Origin: Fibrobacter sp.
GTDB lineage: Bacteria > Fibrobacterota > Fibrobacteria > Fibrobacterales > Fibrobacteraceae
Assembly (NCBI GenBank): GCA_024398815.1
Contig: JAKSIL010000005.1
Location: 1-64,000 of the forward strand
DNA length: 64,000 bases
Reading direction: 5' to 3'
The stretch's first letter is position 1; each line of letters opens with the position of its first letter. Made by a program: the position numbers and the translations under genes. The notes beneath the pieces are model-generated. The model saw only the letters and a program-made list of their open reading frames with translations, made no database searches and had not been told where the DNA came from. Below, piece by piece: positions 43,864 through 52,963 of the stretch.

Positions 43864-46800
43864 TTAACGGCGTGGCTTTCCCGACACCCAGACCTTGAGA
43901 ACACCCATGTCGCGCTTGAGCCAATTCAAAAGTTCCTGGGAATACAAGAGTTTGCAATTACGGAGAAGTATACCATGTTCGTAATTGGATTCCGTTTCCA
44001 TGTGGCAAACAATCTGGCTAGGATGTTCATCTTCCACAGCCTCGAATTGATGCAAGCCATCTTCCAATTTCTTTAGGAATTCATCCGAGAGCATTTGCGA
44101 GTACAGCGAAACATGGATGTAATTCACCATTTTGCTGCGCACGTAATCCAATTGGAACGCTTCTTCCACCACAATCTGGGTTTCTTCGGTTTCGTTGCGT
44201 TCCTTGTCGCGCTGGAATTCAAGCATTCCCTTAACGAGAATACGATCATCCTGCGAAATGAAATCCCTGAATTTTTCCCAGACGTCCTTCTTGAAGAACA
44301 AACCTGTTTCGCCCTGGAAATCCTGGATTTCGCCAAAGCCGATGGAATCTCCGCGCTTGGTTTCGATGGAGCGCATTTTAGTCACCACGCCGCCAACAAA
44401 AACGGTGCCACCCACTTTACGAGTAAGCTCATCAGGAGCAAGGCTCGTCGTTGTAAATCCTTGAAGTTCCGGGCGGAATTCGTCCAGCGGATGCCCCGAA
44501 AGGAACATGCCCAAGACATCGCGTTCCTTGTTGAGCATTTCCATGCAACTCCAAGGTTCCGCTTCTTCCAACACTTCCGCAGTATTGTCGATAACAGGAG
44601 CCGCACCGCCCAAATCAAAAAGCGACATCTGTCCTTTGGACTTGTCCTCTTGATGCTTCATGCCCACTTCCAAGGCGCGGTCTACGGTTGCCATGAGGTC
44701 GGCACGATTCCCAGGGAAGCAGTCCATGGCACCAGCCATAATGAGGCATTCCAGAACCTTCTTGCTTAAAGGCGGGCGCTTTTCTTTTTGTGCACCCTGA
44801 TATTCATCGACGCGCTTGCAGAAATCGAAAATATCCTTGAAGGGGCCGTTCTTTTCGCGCTCGGCCACAACGTCTTCGATAACGCCCAAGCCCACGTTGC
44901 GAATGCCGGCAAGGCCATAAAGAATTTGATGCTTTTCGTTTGCCGTAAACACACCATAAGAGGTATTGATATTCGGCGAAACCACATCGATTCCAAGGCG
45001 CTTACATTCCTGCACAATGGTCACGATGTCTTCCGTCTTGCCCATCTTGGATGTCATGGATGCGGCCATGTATTCGGGACCGTAATGCGTCTTGAGATAA
45101 GCCGTCTGGTAAGCCACATAAGCGTATGCTGCTGCATGGCTCTTGTTGAATGCGTATCCGCAGAACGGGAGCACGGCTTTCCACACCTTATCGATAACAG
45201 CATGGTCGTATCCGCGGGCTTCGCACTTCGCAAAGAATTCCGGTTCCAGCTTCGCCATTTTATCGGGCATTTTCTTGGCCATGATACGGCGAATGTTGTC
45301 TGCACCGCCCAGAGAGTAGCCGCCCAGAATCTGGGCAAGCTTCATCACCTGTTCCTGGTAAACAATCACACCGTAGGTTTCACCCAGCACCTGATTCAAA
45401 TCCGGATGGTAGCAGTCGATTTCTTCCTTGCCCTGTTTACGGGCAATAAAATGCGGAATCTGGTCGATAGGCCCCGGACGATACAGGGCGTTCATAGCGA
45501 TAAGGTCCGCAATACGGTTCGGTTTGAGTTCACGCAGGTATTTTTGCATACCCGGAGATTCAAACTGGAACACCGTTGTCGTAAGGCCTTTACTGAGAAG
45601 AGCGAAAGTTTCCTGGTCGTCCAGAGGAATGTGGCCCATGTCCAATTCTATCTGACGATTTTTCTTGACCATGGCTACCGTATCTTGAATGATGGACAAG
45701 TTGATAAGGCCCAAAAAGTCCATTTTCAAAAGTCCGATATCTTCAGCATAGTGCTTGTCGTACATCACCACCTGGGTATCGGCAGGTGCCGCACGGTACA
45801 GAGGCGCCAAGTTGTAAATCGGAGTCGGCGTAATCACCACGCCACAGGCATGCACACCTGTTTGACGAGGCAGGTCTTCCAACTTCAAAGCCGTATTCCA
45901 TACGTTCTGGTAACTGGACCTGCTGTTGACCAAAGCCTGCAAAGGTTCAGGGCTGTAACCATCCTCCAGGTTGTTGCCTTTTTTATCCTTACCCGTCCAG
46001 GCCTGCTTCAAACTAAAATTCAACGTACGCTGCGGGAAAAGTTTCGTAATGGCTTTCGCTTCTTGCGGAGGGAGCCCAAGTACGCGGGCCACGTCGGTAA
46101 TCACGGCCTTTGACTTGAGCATACCGTAAGTAATAATCTGGCCTACGCAATCCTTACCGTACTTTTGCGTCACGTAATCAATCACGCGACCACGGTCCCT
46201 ATCGGCAAAGTCCGTATCGATATCCGGCATACTCACGCGTTCCGGGTTCAGGAAGCGTTCAAAAAGCAAGTCAAACTTCAGAGGGTCAATGTCTGTAATA
46301 CCGATAATGTACGTGACCAAGGAACCAGCAGCGGAACCACGACCCGGACCCACGGGAATTCCGTTACGGCGAGCCCAGTTGATGAAGTCCCACACAATGA
46401 GCAGGTAACCCGCCACGTTCATGTTGCGGATACAGTTCAGCTCCTTGTACATGCGTTTGGCAACTTCGGTTTCGTGTTCCGGAAACTTGAAGTTCTCGTC
46501 GGGGAATCGCCAATGCAAAAAGTCGTTGCAAAGGTGGATGATGTAAATATCGGAATCGGAGCCCGGTTTGCACCAGCGGTGCACCGCCTTGTCCCAAGCC
46601 TTGTTATCGTCTTCGTCGAAGAATTCAGGAGCGGACAAGCGCTCGATTTCGGCCTTGTCCTCGTCGGTCAGGGCGTCAGGTTCGATCCCCTTTTCGGCAC
46701 AAAGTTTTTCTTGCAGTTTTTTCTTTCTGTCCTTGATGACGCCTTTCAATTCGCGTTCACGGACCACCGGATATTCCGCATCGTACTCGGCCTTCATGAT

Positions 46801-47739
46801 AGCCTTGATGCTCTGGTATTCTTCACCTTGCAAGAATTCATCTGGAATCTTGAATCGTGGCCAAAATTCATCGCCGATGCCAGTCTTGACGGTATAGTTG
46901 CAGCGCTCCGCAATCTTTACCGTATTTTCGATGGCTCCTGGAATATGGCCAAAGAGTTCGCGCATTTCGGCTTCGCTCTTGAAGTAGAAGCCTTCCGTAG
47001 GGAAACGTTTATCATCGGATTCCAATAAGGTCGTCTTTGTGGAAATGCAACGGAGAATCTTATGGGCCTGTGCATCTTCAGGTTTGATATAGTGCACGTC
47101 GCCCACAGCGACAATTTCGCGACCCATTTCGTTCGCCAGTTGCACGGTAAATTCGTTCACCGCCTTTTGAGGCAGATGGCCATTATCGCAAACAGAGAAA
47201 TACAGGTGATCGTGGTCAAAAATCGTGTCCAGCGCTTGCATGTACTCGCGAGCCAAGGTATTTCGACCAGCGGCCACGTTCTGCCCGTACTTGCTAAAGA
47301 AATCGCCAGCAATGGCAATCACGCCTTCTTTGAACTGATTCACCACATCCAGGGGAACAGCCGGAATTTCCGCCCAACGGTCTCCATCTTCGTAGCGGTT
47401 ACTCACAATACGGAGCAGGTTATAATAACCTTTTTCGTTTTCCACCAAGAGCGTCAGACGCTCATAAGACATAGGGTCTTTCAAATTGGCACTGGGAGTA
47501 TCCACATAGACATGACATCCATAAATCGTCTTGATTGGCGGAAGCCCCTGTTCCTTGCGTTTTTTATTTAAATCCTTTCCTCGCGTCTGGATTTCAAGAA
47601 TGCCGAACATGGCACCGTGGTCAGTAAGCGCCACGGCTGGAGCATTTTCTTCGGCGGCAGCAGCCAAAATACCATCAAGGCGTGCAGACGCCTGCAAAAC
47701 AGAAAACTCGGAATGAACTTGCAGGTGAACAAAAGCCAT
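43864..47739 (-). CDS. dnaE: DNA polymerase III alpha subunit DnaE
   Basis: Replicative polymerase core of 1291 residues, longer than the 1160 of E. coli. Order is typical: N-terminal PHP domain (VHLQVHSEFSVLQASARLDG), palm and fingers with GRGSAAGSLVTYIIGITDID and PDIDTDFADRDRGRVIDYV near 500, helix-hairpin-helix (YAFNKSHAAAYAYVAYQTA) near 900, OB-fold (VFVGGVVTKMRSIETKRGD) near 1130 and an extended C-terminus. The three catalytic aspartates lie in the middle motifs. It precedes lpxB by 15 bp. Upstream is a hairpin described as a terminator. Confidence 0.97.
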   Translation of the reverse strand: MAFVHLQVHSEFSVLQASARLDGILAAAAEENAPAVALTDHGAMFGILEIQTRGKDLNKKRKEQGLPPIKTIYGCHVYVDTPSANLKDPMSYERLTLLVENEKGYYNLLRIVSNRYEDGDRWAEIPAVPLDVVNQFKEGVIAIAGDFFSKYGQNVAAGRNTLAREYMQALDTIFDHDHLYFSVCDNGHLPQKAVNEFTVQLANEMGREIVAVGDVHYIKPEDAQAHKILRCISTKTTLLESDDKRFPTEGFYFKSEAEMRELFGHIPGAIENTVKIAERCNYTVKTGIGDEFWPRFKIPDEFLQGEEYQSIKAIMKAEYDAEYPVVRERELKGVIKDRKKKLQEKLCAEKGIEPDALTDEDKAEIERLSAPEFFDEDDNKAWDKAVHRWCKPGSDSDIYIIHLCNDFLHWRFPDENFKFPEHETEVAKRMYKELNCIRNMNVAGYLLIVWDFINWARRNGIPVGPGRGSAAGSLVTYIIGITDIDPLKFDLLFERFLNPERVSMPDIDTDFADRDRGRVIDYVTQKYGKDCVGQIITYGMLKSKAVITDVARVLGLPPQEAKAITKLFPQRTLNFSLKQAWTGKDKKGNNLEDGYSPEPLQALVNSRSSYQNVWNTALKLEDLPRQTGVHACGVVITPTPIYNLAPLYRAAPADTQVVMYDKHYAEDIGLLKMDFLGLINLSIIQDTVAMVKKNRQIELDMGHIPLDDQETFALLSKGLTTTVFQFESPGMQKYLRELKPNRIADLIAMNALYRPGPIDQIPHFIARKQGKEEIDCYHPDLNQVLGETYGVIVYQEQVMKLAQILGGYSLGGADNIRRIMAKKMPDKMAKLEPEFFAKCEARGYDHAVIDKVWKAVLPFCGYAFNKSHAAAYAYVAYQTAYLKTHYGPEYMAASMTSKMGKTEDIVTIVQECKRLGIDVVSPNINTSYGVFTANEKHQILYGLAGIRNVGLGVIEDVVAEREKNGPFKDIFDFCKRVDEYQGAQKEKRPPLSKKVLECLIMAGAMDCFPGNRADLMATVDRALEVGMKHQEDKSKGQMSLFDLGGAAPVIDNTAEVLEEAEPWSCMEMLNKERDVLGMFLSGHPLDEFRPELQGFTTTSLAPDELTRKVGGTVFVGGVVTKMRSIETKRGDSIGFGEIQDFQGETGLFFKKDVWEKFRDFISQDDRILVKGMLEFQRDKERNETEETQIVVEEAFQLDYVRSKMVNYIHVSLYSQMLSDEFLKKLEDGLHQFEAVEDEHPSQIVCHMETESNYEHGILLRNCKLLYSQELLNWLKRDMGVLKVWVSGKPRR

Positions 47740-47748
47740 AAAAAACTC

Positions 47749-47777
47749 ACAAAAAAAAGGACCCAGAACAGGTCCTT
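47749..47777 (-). terminator. Terminator-like hairpin upstream of dnaE
   Basis: AAGGACC and GGTCCTT pair over 7 bp with a 7-nt loop and, on the minus strand, an eight-T run. It ends the lipoprotein gene at 47810 and lies about 10-38 bp before the dnaE ATG (47739), with a TATACT -10-like site between the lipoprotein stop and the hairpin. It might act as an attenuator. Confidence 0.7.
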
Positions 47778-47809
47778 AAAGTATAGAAATTTTTGGATTT
47801 TTATTTAGC

Positions 47810-49063
47810 CTACTCTTCAAACATCATCTCTTCAAAAGTCACTGTTCCATCAAGCAGGGCATCGCACATATAATCTGACAGAAGCTTCATTTCAGCAAGT
47901 GTCAAGGACTCATCCCACGTGCCATCAATAGTAATTTTTCCGCCATCGCAAACAACGGACCCATTATCAGGATCACTCTTATCAGAAAGACACATCTTTT
48001 CGGCCATATCGCCATAATCACCGGTAAACAATTCTTCTTCATGGCTTACGGAACCGCTTATCTGAATCGTTGAAGAATAAGCCCAATCGCGGTAGCTTAC
48101 GTTCACCGTAAGTGACGATTCACCTTCGGTCACTTTGCACGAAGTCGGGAGATCGCTCGGTGTTTCACGAGGGCCATCAAAATCCACACCATTGTAATCC
48201 GACTTCATTGCTTCGCATTCTTTCTGAAGAAACGTCACCAGTTCATCAGCATCACCAACGCCACCGTAGTCCATGCTGTAACTCACCTTGTTTCCAGTAC
48301 AAGAAACATTCTCGGACTCACTTTTGAATTCTTCACACACATCCGCCGCCATAGATTCTGCAGCAAAGCCATCAAACAACAATTCGATAGAAAGATTCCA
48401 TTCCTCCATTCCAGGAGCATATGTGGCAGTCATTTTTTCAACAGAGCCAAACTCATTCAAAGTCATGCGCTGAACAACATTGTTCCCTTCCTTAGAGACA
48501 TCGCATGTCACGGAATTTTTAAAGCTGCTTTCTTCGGGCGAGCCGAAACTAGAACTGCTGAAGTTAGAATTAGATTCACTGGATTCAACAGGAACATTTC
48601 CAGGTTGCGAGTTCTCCTTATATTCAGCCTCATTATTTTCGCATTCTTTTTTTGCATCCTTTTCTACTTCATCCAAGTTAATTTTATTGTTATCTACCAA
48701 AATTTTGTATCTGAAATAGCCGTTCTTGCACTGATAGGAACCCGGAACAAACACATTGGATATTTCAGACAAACTATCACAAATAGATTCATACTCCTCT
48801 GCAGACTTTCCATAAACCGTCATTTCAGTACTCATCAGAGAAGTTCCGTCGCCATTATCGACAATTTCGGCAAAAGCTTCGCATTCTCCAGGAATGTTCG
48901 CCTCCTGTAGCAGGTTTCCGCCATTGCGAGTGACCTTGCAGTAAAAATCGTCACTATTGCCTGAACGTAACGGATTTCCATTGTCGCTAGACGATCCACC
49001 ATCGCAAGCCACAAAGAGAAACGGAAGTAAGGATATCACGAGACAACAGCCCAAATTTTTCAT
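47810..49063 (-). CDS. Lipoprotein of three four-cysteine repeats
   Basis: 417 residues from ATG 49063, opening the lipoprotein signal MKNLGCCLVISLLPFLFVAC. After a short linker come three repeats of about 105-120 residues, each beginning C(K/D)V and holding four cysteines: FYCKV, SICD, SYQC, KKEC; then VTCDV, DVCEE, VSC, KEC; then TSCKV, EKMC, VVC, DYMC. A Ser/Asn/Glu-rich linker separates the first two. The spacing suggests two disulphides per repeat. No known family was recognised. It is divergent from gmd and followed by the dnaE-proximal terminator. Confidence 0.65.
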   Translation of the reverse strand: MKNLGCCLVISLLPFLFVACDGGSSSDNGNPLRSGNSDDFYCKVTRNGGNLLQEANIPGECEAFAEIVDNGDGTSLMSTEMTVYGKSAEEYESICDSLSEISNVFVPGSYQCKNGYFRYKILVDNNKINLDEVEKDAKKECENNEAEYKENSQPGNVPVESSESNSNFSSSSFGSPEESSFKNSVTCDVSKEGNNVVQRMTLNEFGSVEKMTATYAPGMEEWNLSIELLFDGFAAESMAADVCEEFKSESENVSCTGNKVSYSMDYGGVGDADELVTFLQKECEAMKSDYNGVDFDGPRETPSDLPTSCKVTEGESSLTVNVSYRDWAYSSTIQISGSVSHEEELFTGDYGDMAEKMCLSDKSDPDNGSVVCDGGKITIDGTWDESLTLAEMKLLSDYMCDALLDGTVTFEEMMFEE

Positions 49064-49121
49064 AGAAGTTCCTTTTAAATGTTTTTCATCAAAGAAAACC
49101 AAATCATTTTATATTGCAAGT

Positions 49122-49136
49122 ATACAAATATTGTAT
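49122..49136. promoter_or_regulatory. Inverted repeat before gmd
   Basis: ATACAA, ATA, TTGTAT, ending 10 bp before the gmd ATG at 49147 within the region shared with the divergent lipoprotein gene. Its position suggests an operator; it may equally be chance in A/T-rich DNA. Confidence 0.3.
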
Positions 49137-49146
49137 CTTTTAGCGT

Positions 49147-50166
49147 ATGAAACGTGCACTTATTACAGGTATTACCGGTCAGGACGGATCCTATCTCGCC
49201 GAATTTCTTCTCGAAAAAAACTACGAGGTTTACGGTCTTGTCCGTCGCAAAAGCAAACTCGACTTCAACAACGCCGAACACCTCAAGGGCAAGGTCAACT
49301 TCATTTTCGGCGACATGACGGACTCCGCATCGCTTTTACGCGCCATGGAAATTGCGAAACCCGACGAAATCTACAATCTCGCCGCACAGTCTTTCGTGAC
49401 CACCTCCTGGGAAACCCCGCTTTCCACAGCGGACATCAACGCTATAGGCGTCACCAAACTCCTGGAAGCCGTCCGCCTCGTGAAACCCGACACCCGCGTG
49501 TACCAGGCAAGCACCAGCGAAATGTTCGGCAAGGTGCAGGCCATTCCGCAAAACGAAACGACCCCGTTCTACCCGCGCAGCCCGTACGGAGTCTCCAAAC
49601 TTTACGGTCACTGGATTATCAAGAACTATCGCGAAAGTTACGGCATGTTCGCCTGCTCGGGCATTCTTTTCAACCATGAATCCGAACGCCGCGGTGCAGA
49701 ATTCGTGACCCGCAAAATTACCATCGCCGTTGCAAGAATCAAGGCCGGTCTTCAGGACGTACTTGAACTCGGCAACATGGACGCAAGCCGAGACTGGGGA
49801 CACAGCGCCGACTACATCCGCGCCATGTGGCTCATGCTGCAGCAACCGACGGCCGACGACTACGTCGTTGCAACAGGAGTGACGCACAAAGTCCGCGAAT
49901 TCGTGCAACTCGCATTCAAGGCCGCAGGCATGGAAATTGAATTCCACGGCGAAGGCGTCAACGAGTACGCGACACTCAAAGGAACAGACAAGGTCGTCGT
50001 GAAGGTGAACCCGCAATTCTTCCGCCCTGCCGAAGTCGACCTGCTCATCGGTGACGCCTCCAAGGCCAAGAAAGTCCTTGGCTGGGAGCCGCAAATCAGT
50101 TACGAAGAACTCGTGACCCGCATGGTCAAGAGCGACATCAAACTTTTGGCCGAAGGTAAAATTTAA
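49147..50166 (+). CDS. gmd: GDP-mannose 4,6-dehydratase Gmd
   Basis: Short-chain dehydrogenase/reductase fold enzyme that makes GDP-4-keto-6-deoxymannose, the first step to GDP-rhamnose, fucose or related sugars. The 339 residues contain the NADP site GITGQDGSYLAEFLLEKNY, PDEIYNLAAQSFV, the catalytic STSEMFG and YGVSKLYGHWI (Tyr-x3-Lys), LFNHESERRG and the DASRDWGHSADYI stretch. These are specific to Gmd and not to plain epimerases. The next gene starts at the last base of its stop codon (TAATG), so the two are translationally coupled. Confidence 0.95.
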   Translation: MKRALITGITGQDGSYLAEFLLEKNYEVYGLVRRKSKLDFNNAEHLKGKVNFIFGDMTDSASLLRAMEIAKPDEIYNLAAQSFVTTSWETPLSTADINAIGVTKLLEAVRLVKPDTRVYQASTSEMFGKVQAIPQNETTPFYPRSPYGVSKLYGHWIIKNYRESYGMFACSGILFNHESERRGAEFVTRKITIAVARIKAGLQDVLELGNMDASRDWGHSADYIRAMWLMLQQPTADDYVVATGVTHKVREFVQLAFKAAGMEIEFHGEGVNEYATLKGTDKVVVKVNPQFFRPAEVDLLIGDASKAKKVLGWEPQISYEELVTRMVKSDIKLLAEGKI

Positions 50167-51086
50167 TGGCAGCGGAAACGCAGGCCAAGGCCTTACCCCG
50201 CACGTTGATTATCGGAGCCGCAGGCTTTGTCGGCGGTTATCTGGTGCGTGAACTGGAAAATGCCGGTCATAGCGTGACCGCAGTCGACATCCCTCAGATA
50301 AACCTGCTCGACAAGGAAAGCGTAGAACACTGGATCGAGACATCCCATCCCGACTACGTCGTGAACCTCGCTGCCATCAGTTCTGTCGGAGCCTCCTGGA
50401 AAAACCCCGTACAAACCGTTGAAGTCAACGTGCGCGGCACGCTCCACCTGCTAGACGCCGTTCAAAAGTTCGCACCAGGCGCAAAGACTCTTCTCATCGG
50501 AAGTGCTGAGGAATACGCCCGCAAAGATTCTCCGATTAACGAAGACGACCCTCTCGAAGCAAGCAATCCTTATGGGATTACCAAGATTGCACAAGAAAAT
50601 TTTGCCGAACTTTACCGAAAAAAATATGGAATGAAAATCGTCTGTACGAGGTCATTCAACCACACCGGTGTCGGCCAAACTACGGCCTTTGCAATCCCCA
50701 GTTTCGTCAAACAAGTCGCAGACATTTTCAAGAGTGGCCATCCCGGCGAAATTAAAGTCGGGAATCTCAGCGCCATCCGCGACTTTTCCGATGTGAAAGA
50801 TGTCGTCCGAGTTTATAGATTATTGCTTGAAAACGAAAATAAGTTTAACGTTTACAATGTAGGTTCCGGAATCGCAAATAAACTAAGCGATTTGCTAGAC
50901 TACATCGTAAGCCTAGCCGAAATGGAAATCAAAATTTCAACGGATCCCGAGAAATTCCGCCCCGTTGACTTACCGTATCAATGCGCCGACAACAGCCGCA
51001 TCAAAGAACTAGGTTACTGGAACGCCACTGACATTCACGAAACACTGAAGTGGATGTTCGACAACGAAATGAAATCAGGCCATTAA
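50166..51086 (+). CDS. NAD(P)-dependent reductase/epimerase, Rmd-like (GDP-4-keto-6-deoxy-mannose reductase)
   Basis: 306 residues of the extended SDR fold: LIIGAAGFVGGYLVRELENAG near the N-terminus, VVNLAAISSVGASWKNP, LLIGSAEEYARKDSPINE, NPYGITKIAQENFAELY (Tyr-x3-Lys) and NHTGVGQTTAFAIPSFVKQ. These fit Rmd, which reduces the Gmd product to GDP-D-rhamnose; GDP-fucose synthase is less likely. Its ATG overlaps the gmd stop by 1 bp. The pair supplies a deoxy sugar for the surface glycans of nearby loci. A bidirectional terminator follows. Confidence 0.82.
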   Translation: MAAETQAKALPRTLIIGAAGFVGGYLVRELENAGHSVTAVDIPQINLLDKESVEHWIETSHPDYVVNLAAISSVGASWKNPVQTVEVNVRGTLHLLDAVQKFAPGAKTLLIGSAEEYARKDSPINEDDPLEASNPYGITKIAQENFAELYRKKYGMKIVCTRSFNHTGVGQTTAFAIPSFVKQVADIFKSGHPGEIKVGNLSAIRDFSDVKDVVRVYRLLLENENKFNVYNVGSGIANKLSDLLDYIVSLAEMEIKISTDPEKFRPVDLPYQCADNSRIKELGYWNATDIHETLKWMFDNEMKSGH

Positions 51087-51091
51087 CGCCT

Positions 51092-51117
51092 AAAAAAAGC
51101 CGGCACAAAAACCGGCT
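51092..51117. terminator. Bidirectional terminator between the reductase and FISUMP operons
   Basis: AGCCGG and CCGGCT with loop CACAAAAA. The minus side has TTTTTTTA, the plus side a weak CTTCTT run. It serves the converging transcripts of 50166-51086 and 51141-52949. Confidence 0.75.
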
Positions 51118-51140
51118 CTTCTTCAAATTTCAGTTAAAAA

Positions 51141-52949
51141 CTACTTGACGTTCTTTACACAGCGAACGGACTGCGCATTCGTTTGGACGACCAGCGCAAA
51201 ACTGATTCCGGTCGATGTCAGATGGAGCGTCCAGGCTGCAGGCACATCCCCGTCAAGCACACTCTCTTCGCTAGTCCAGTAATAGCCATCACCCGTACCG
51301 TTAGTGCCCATGCCGCCGCTGGTATAGCCAGACGGAATAAAGTCAAAGTCCCACAAATCGTCACCACGGTTTTCTTCTTGCCAAACTCGGTTCGCTTTCA
51401 AATGCGTAATCGTATTTTCGGCAAAGACCATGACATTGGATTCGTCCAATGTAGCCGAGGCATCTACCGACGTAAAGAGTTCCATCCAGTCGTCGCGACT
51501 GGGCAGGCGCCATCCATCGGGGCAAAGATTTTCTGTAGAAACCCATTTGTAGAGTCGACCGCGATTGTTGCAGTCACCCACATTGTTGCCGCCATCGTTC
51601 CAACCACCGCAGACATTGTCTCCCGATTCCTTGGACGCCACATTTTTGCGTCTCATGTTGTCCATCCACAGCTGGTTCCCTATGCGGACAACCGCATAAG
51701 TTTTTGCAGTGTAGTCAGCCTCTTCGCCATCGGCAAGGACATCTTCAAACGTATCGACAAACGAACTCTTGAGGTTCCCGTTTTCGCAAGTTTCCGTTGC
51801 AGGGTCATACGGAATCGTACCGCAGTAGTACTTGTACAAAGTATCCCGCTGTATGGCAGCATCATTTTGGCAGGCAACAACGACGACTCCGTAGGAATCG
51901 CTTTCTACTACACAATCCTTTCCGTTAGCACCGCCGTTACCAGGCATTCCCGGAGTTCCATCTTTACCATTCCAGAGCGTGTCGGGCGAACCTTCACCAC
52001 AAACGATTTCTACACCGGAAGCGCCATCGTCAAGCGAGAACGGTGTATAGGAGCAGCCAACGCCAGGCAAGCCATCTTTGCCATTTTGACCGTCGAGGCC
52101 ATTCCACAAGGTATCAACGGCATCCCTGCAGGCGATTTCCAAGCCGGAGCGTCCATCGACTAGAACAGCGGTAAATTTACAGACAGAATCCTTCGAGCCT
52201 GGCAAGCCGTCCTTTCCATCAGCGCCATTCCAAATGGTGTCGGGAAGCGCTTCGCCGCATGTCAGCACGAAGCCTGACTTTCCATTTTCAAGACTGAACG
52301 GCGTACTAGAGCAACTAGACCCAGTTTCACCCTTTTCACCAACACCACCGTCAACACCATTGACGCCATTCCACAGAGTATCGATATAGGTAGTGTCGCA
52401 CACGATTTCGAGACCTGTGCGTTTTAAGGAATCGTCAGAAACGATAGGATTCAATTCACAGGAACTAGCGAACGAAGGTGCAGTTCCATTTTTGCCGTTC
52501 TTGCCATTCTTGCCGTCTTTACCATCTACGCCGTTCCAAAGCGTATCGGCAGGAGAATCGCCACAACTTACGACAAAGCCTGTACGAGAGCTATCTTCGC
52601 TTACGATGTTCTTTGCAGAGCAGCCGTCGCCAGGATCACCCGTTTCACCCTGCGCACCTTGGGCACCGGGCTTGCCATTTCGGCCATCGGCACCGTCTTC
52701 GCCGTCTTCGCCATTCAAGATAATCCACCTGTTCAAAGCGCAAACATAAGTCTTTGCGGAATCGGTAGAATAAATGATGTCACCTTCACTGTTTCTGTCG
52801 CAGGTGGGCATTTCCACTCGAGGGTCAAGAACTTCACCCATCAAATCGACAGTTTCGGTCACTTCGGTCACATCGCCGCCACACCCTGATAGCATCAGGG
52901 CCGACGCCGCTACCGCAGTCGATGCATATTTCAATAGTGAAAATTTCAT
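51141..52949 (-). CDS. FISUMP lipoprotein with collagen-like and DTLWNG repeats (602 residues)
   Basis: Lipoprotein signal with cysteine in ALMLSGC. Residues about 75-365 alternate Gly-x-y triplets (GEDGEDGADGRNGKPGAQ, GKDGKNGKNGKNG) with units of about 45 residues that read C, S/T-rich, GxEIxC, then DTLWNGxDGxDG. Residues about 405-602 are a FISUMP domain: VRIGNQLWMDNMRRKN, RGRLYKWVSTENLCPDGWRL, GDGYYWTSEES, SVRCVKNVK. The FISUMP domain is specific to Fibrobacter-like bacteria and of unknown role; lipoprotein repeat arms suggest a surface exposure. It follows a paralogous gene by 14 bp (GAGG ribosome-binding site) and is closed by a terminator. Confidence 0.82.
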   Translation of the reverse strand: MKFSLLKYASTAVAASALMLSGCGGDVTEVTETVDLMGEVLDPRVEMPTCDRNSEGDIIYSTDSAKTYVCALNRWIILNGEDGEDGADGRNGKPGAQGAQGETGDPGDGCSAKNIVSEDSSRTGFVVSCGDSPADTLWNGVDGKDGKNGKNGKNGTAPSFASSCELNPIVSDDSLKRTGLEIVCDTTYIDTLWNGVNGVDGGVGEKGETGSSCSSTPFSLENGKSGFVLTCGEALPDTIWNGADGKDGLPGSKDSVCKFTAVLVDGRSGLEIACRDAVDTLWNGLDGQNGKDGLPGVGCSYTPFSLDDGASGVEIVCGEGSPDTLWNGKDGTPGMPGNGGANGKDCVVESDSYGVVVVACQNDAAIQRDTLYKYYCGTIPYDPATETCENGNLKSSFVDTFEDVLADGEEADYTAKTYAVVRIGNQLWMDNMRRKNVASKESGDNVCGGWNDGGNNVGDCNNRGRLYKWVSTENLCPDGWRLPSRDDWMELFTSVDASATLDESNVMVFAENTITHLKANRVWQEENRGDDLWDFDFIPSGYTSGGMGTNGTGDGYYWTSEESVLDGDVPAAWTLHLTSTGISFALVVQTNAQSVRCVKNVK

Positions 52950-52963
52950 AACGATATCCTCAA

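Noticed and set aside
44788-46113. 441-codon open frame antisense to dnaE
   Set aside because: Same cause: it is a shadow of a long, codon-biased housekeeping gene and has low-complexity His/Phe/Leu composition.
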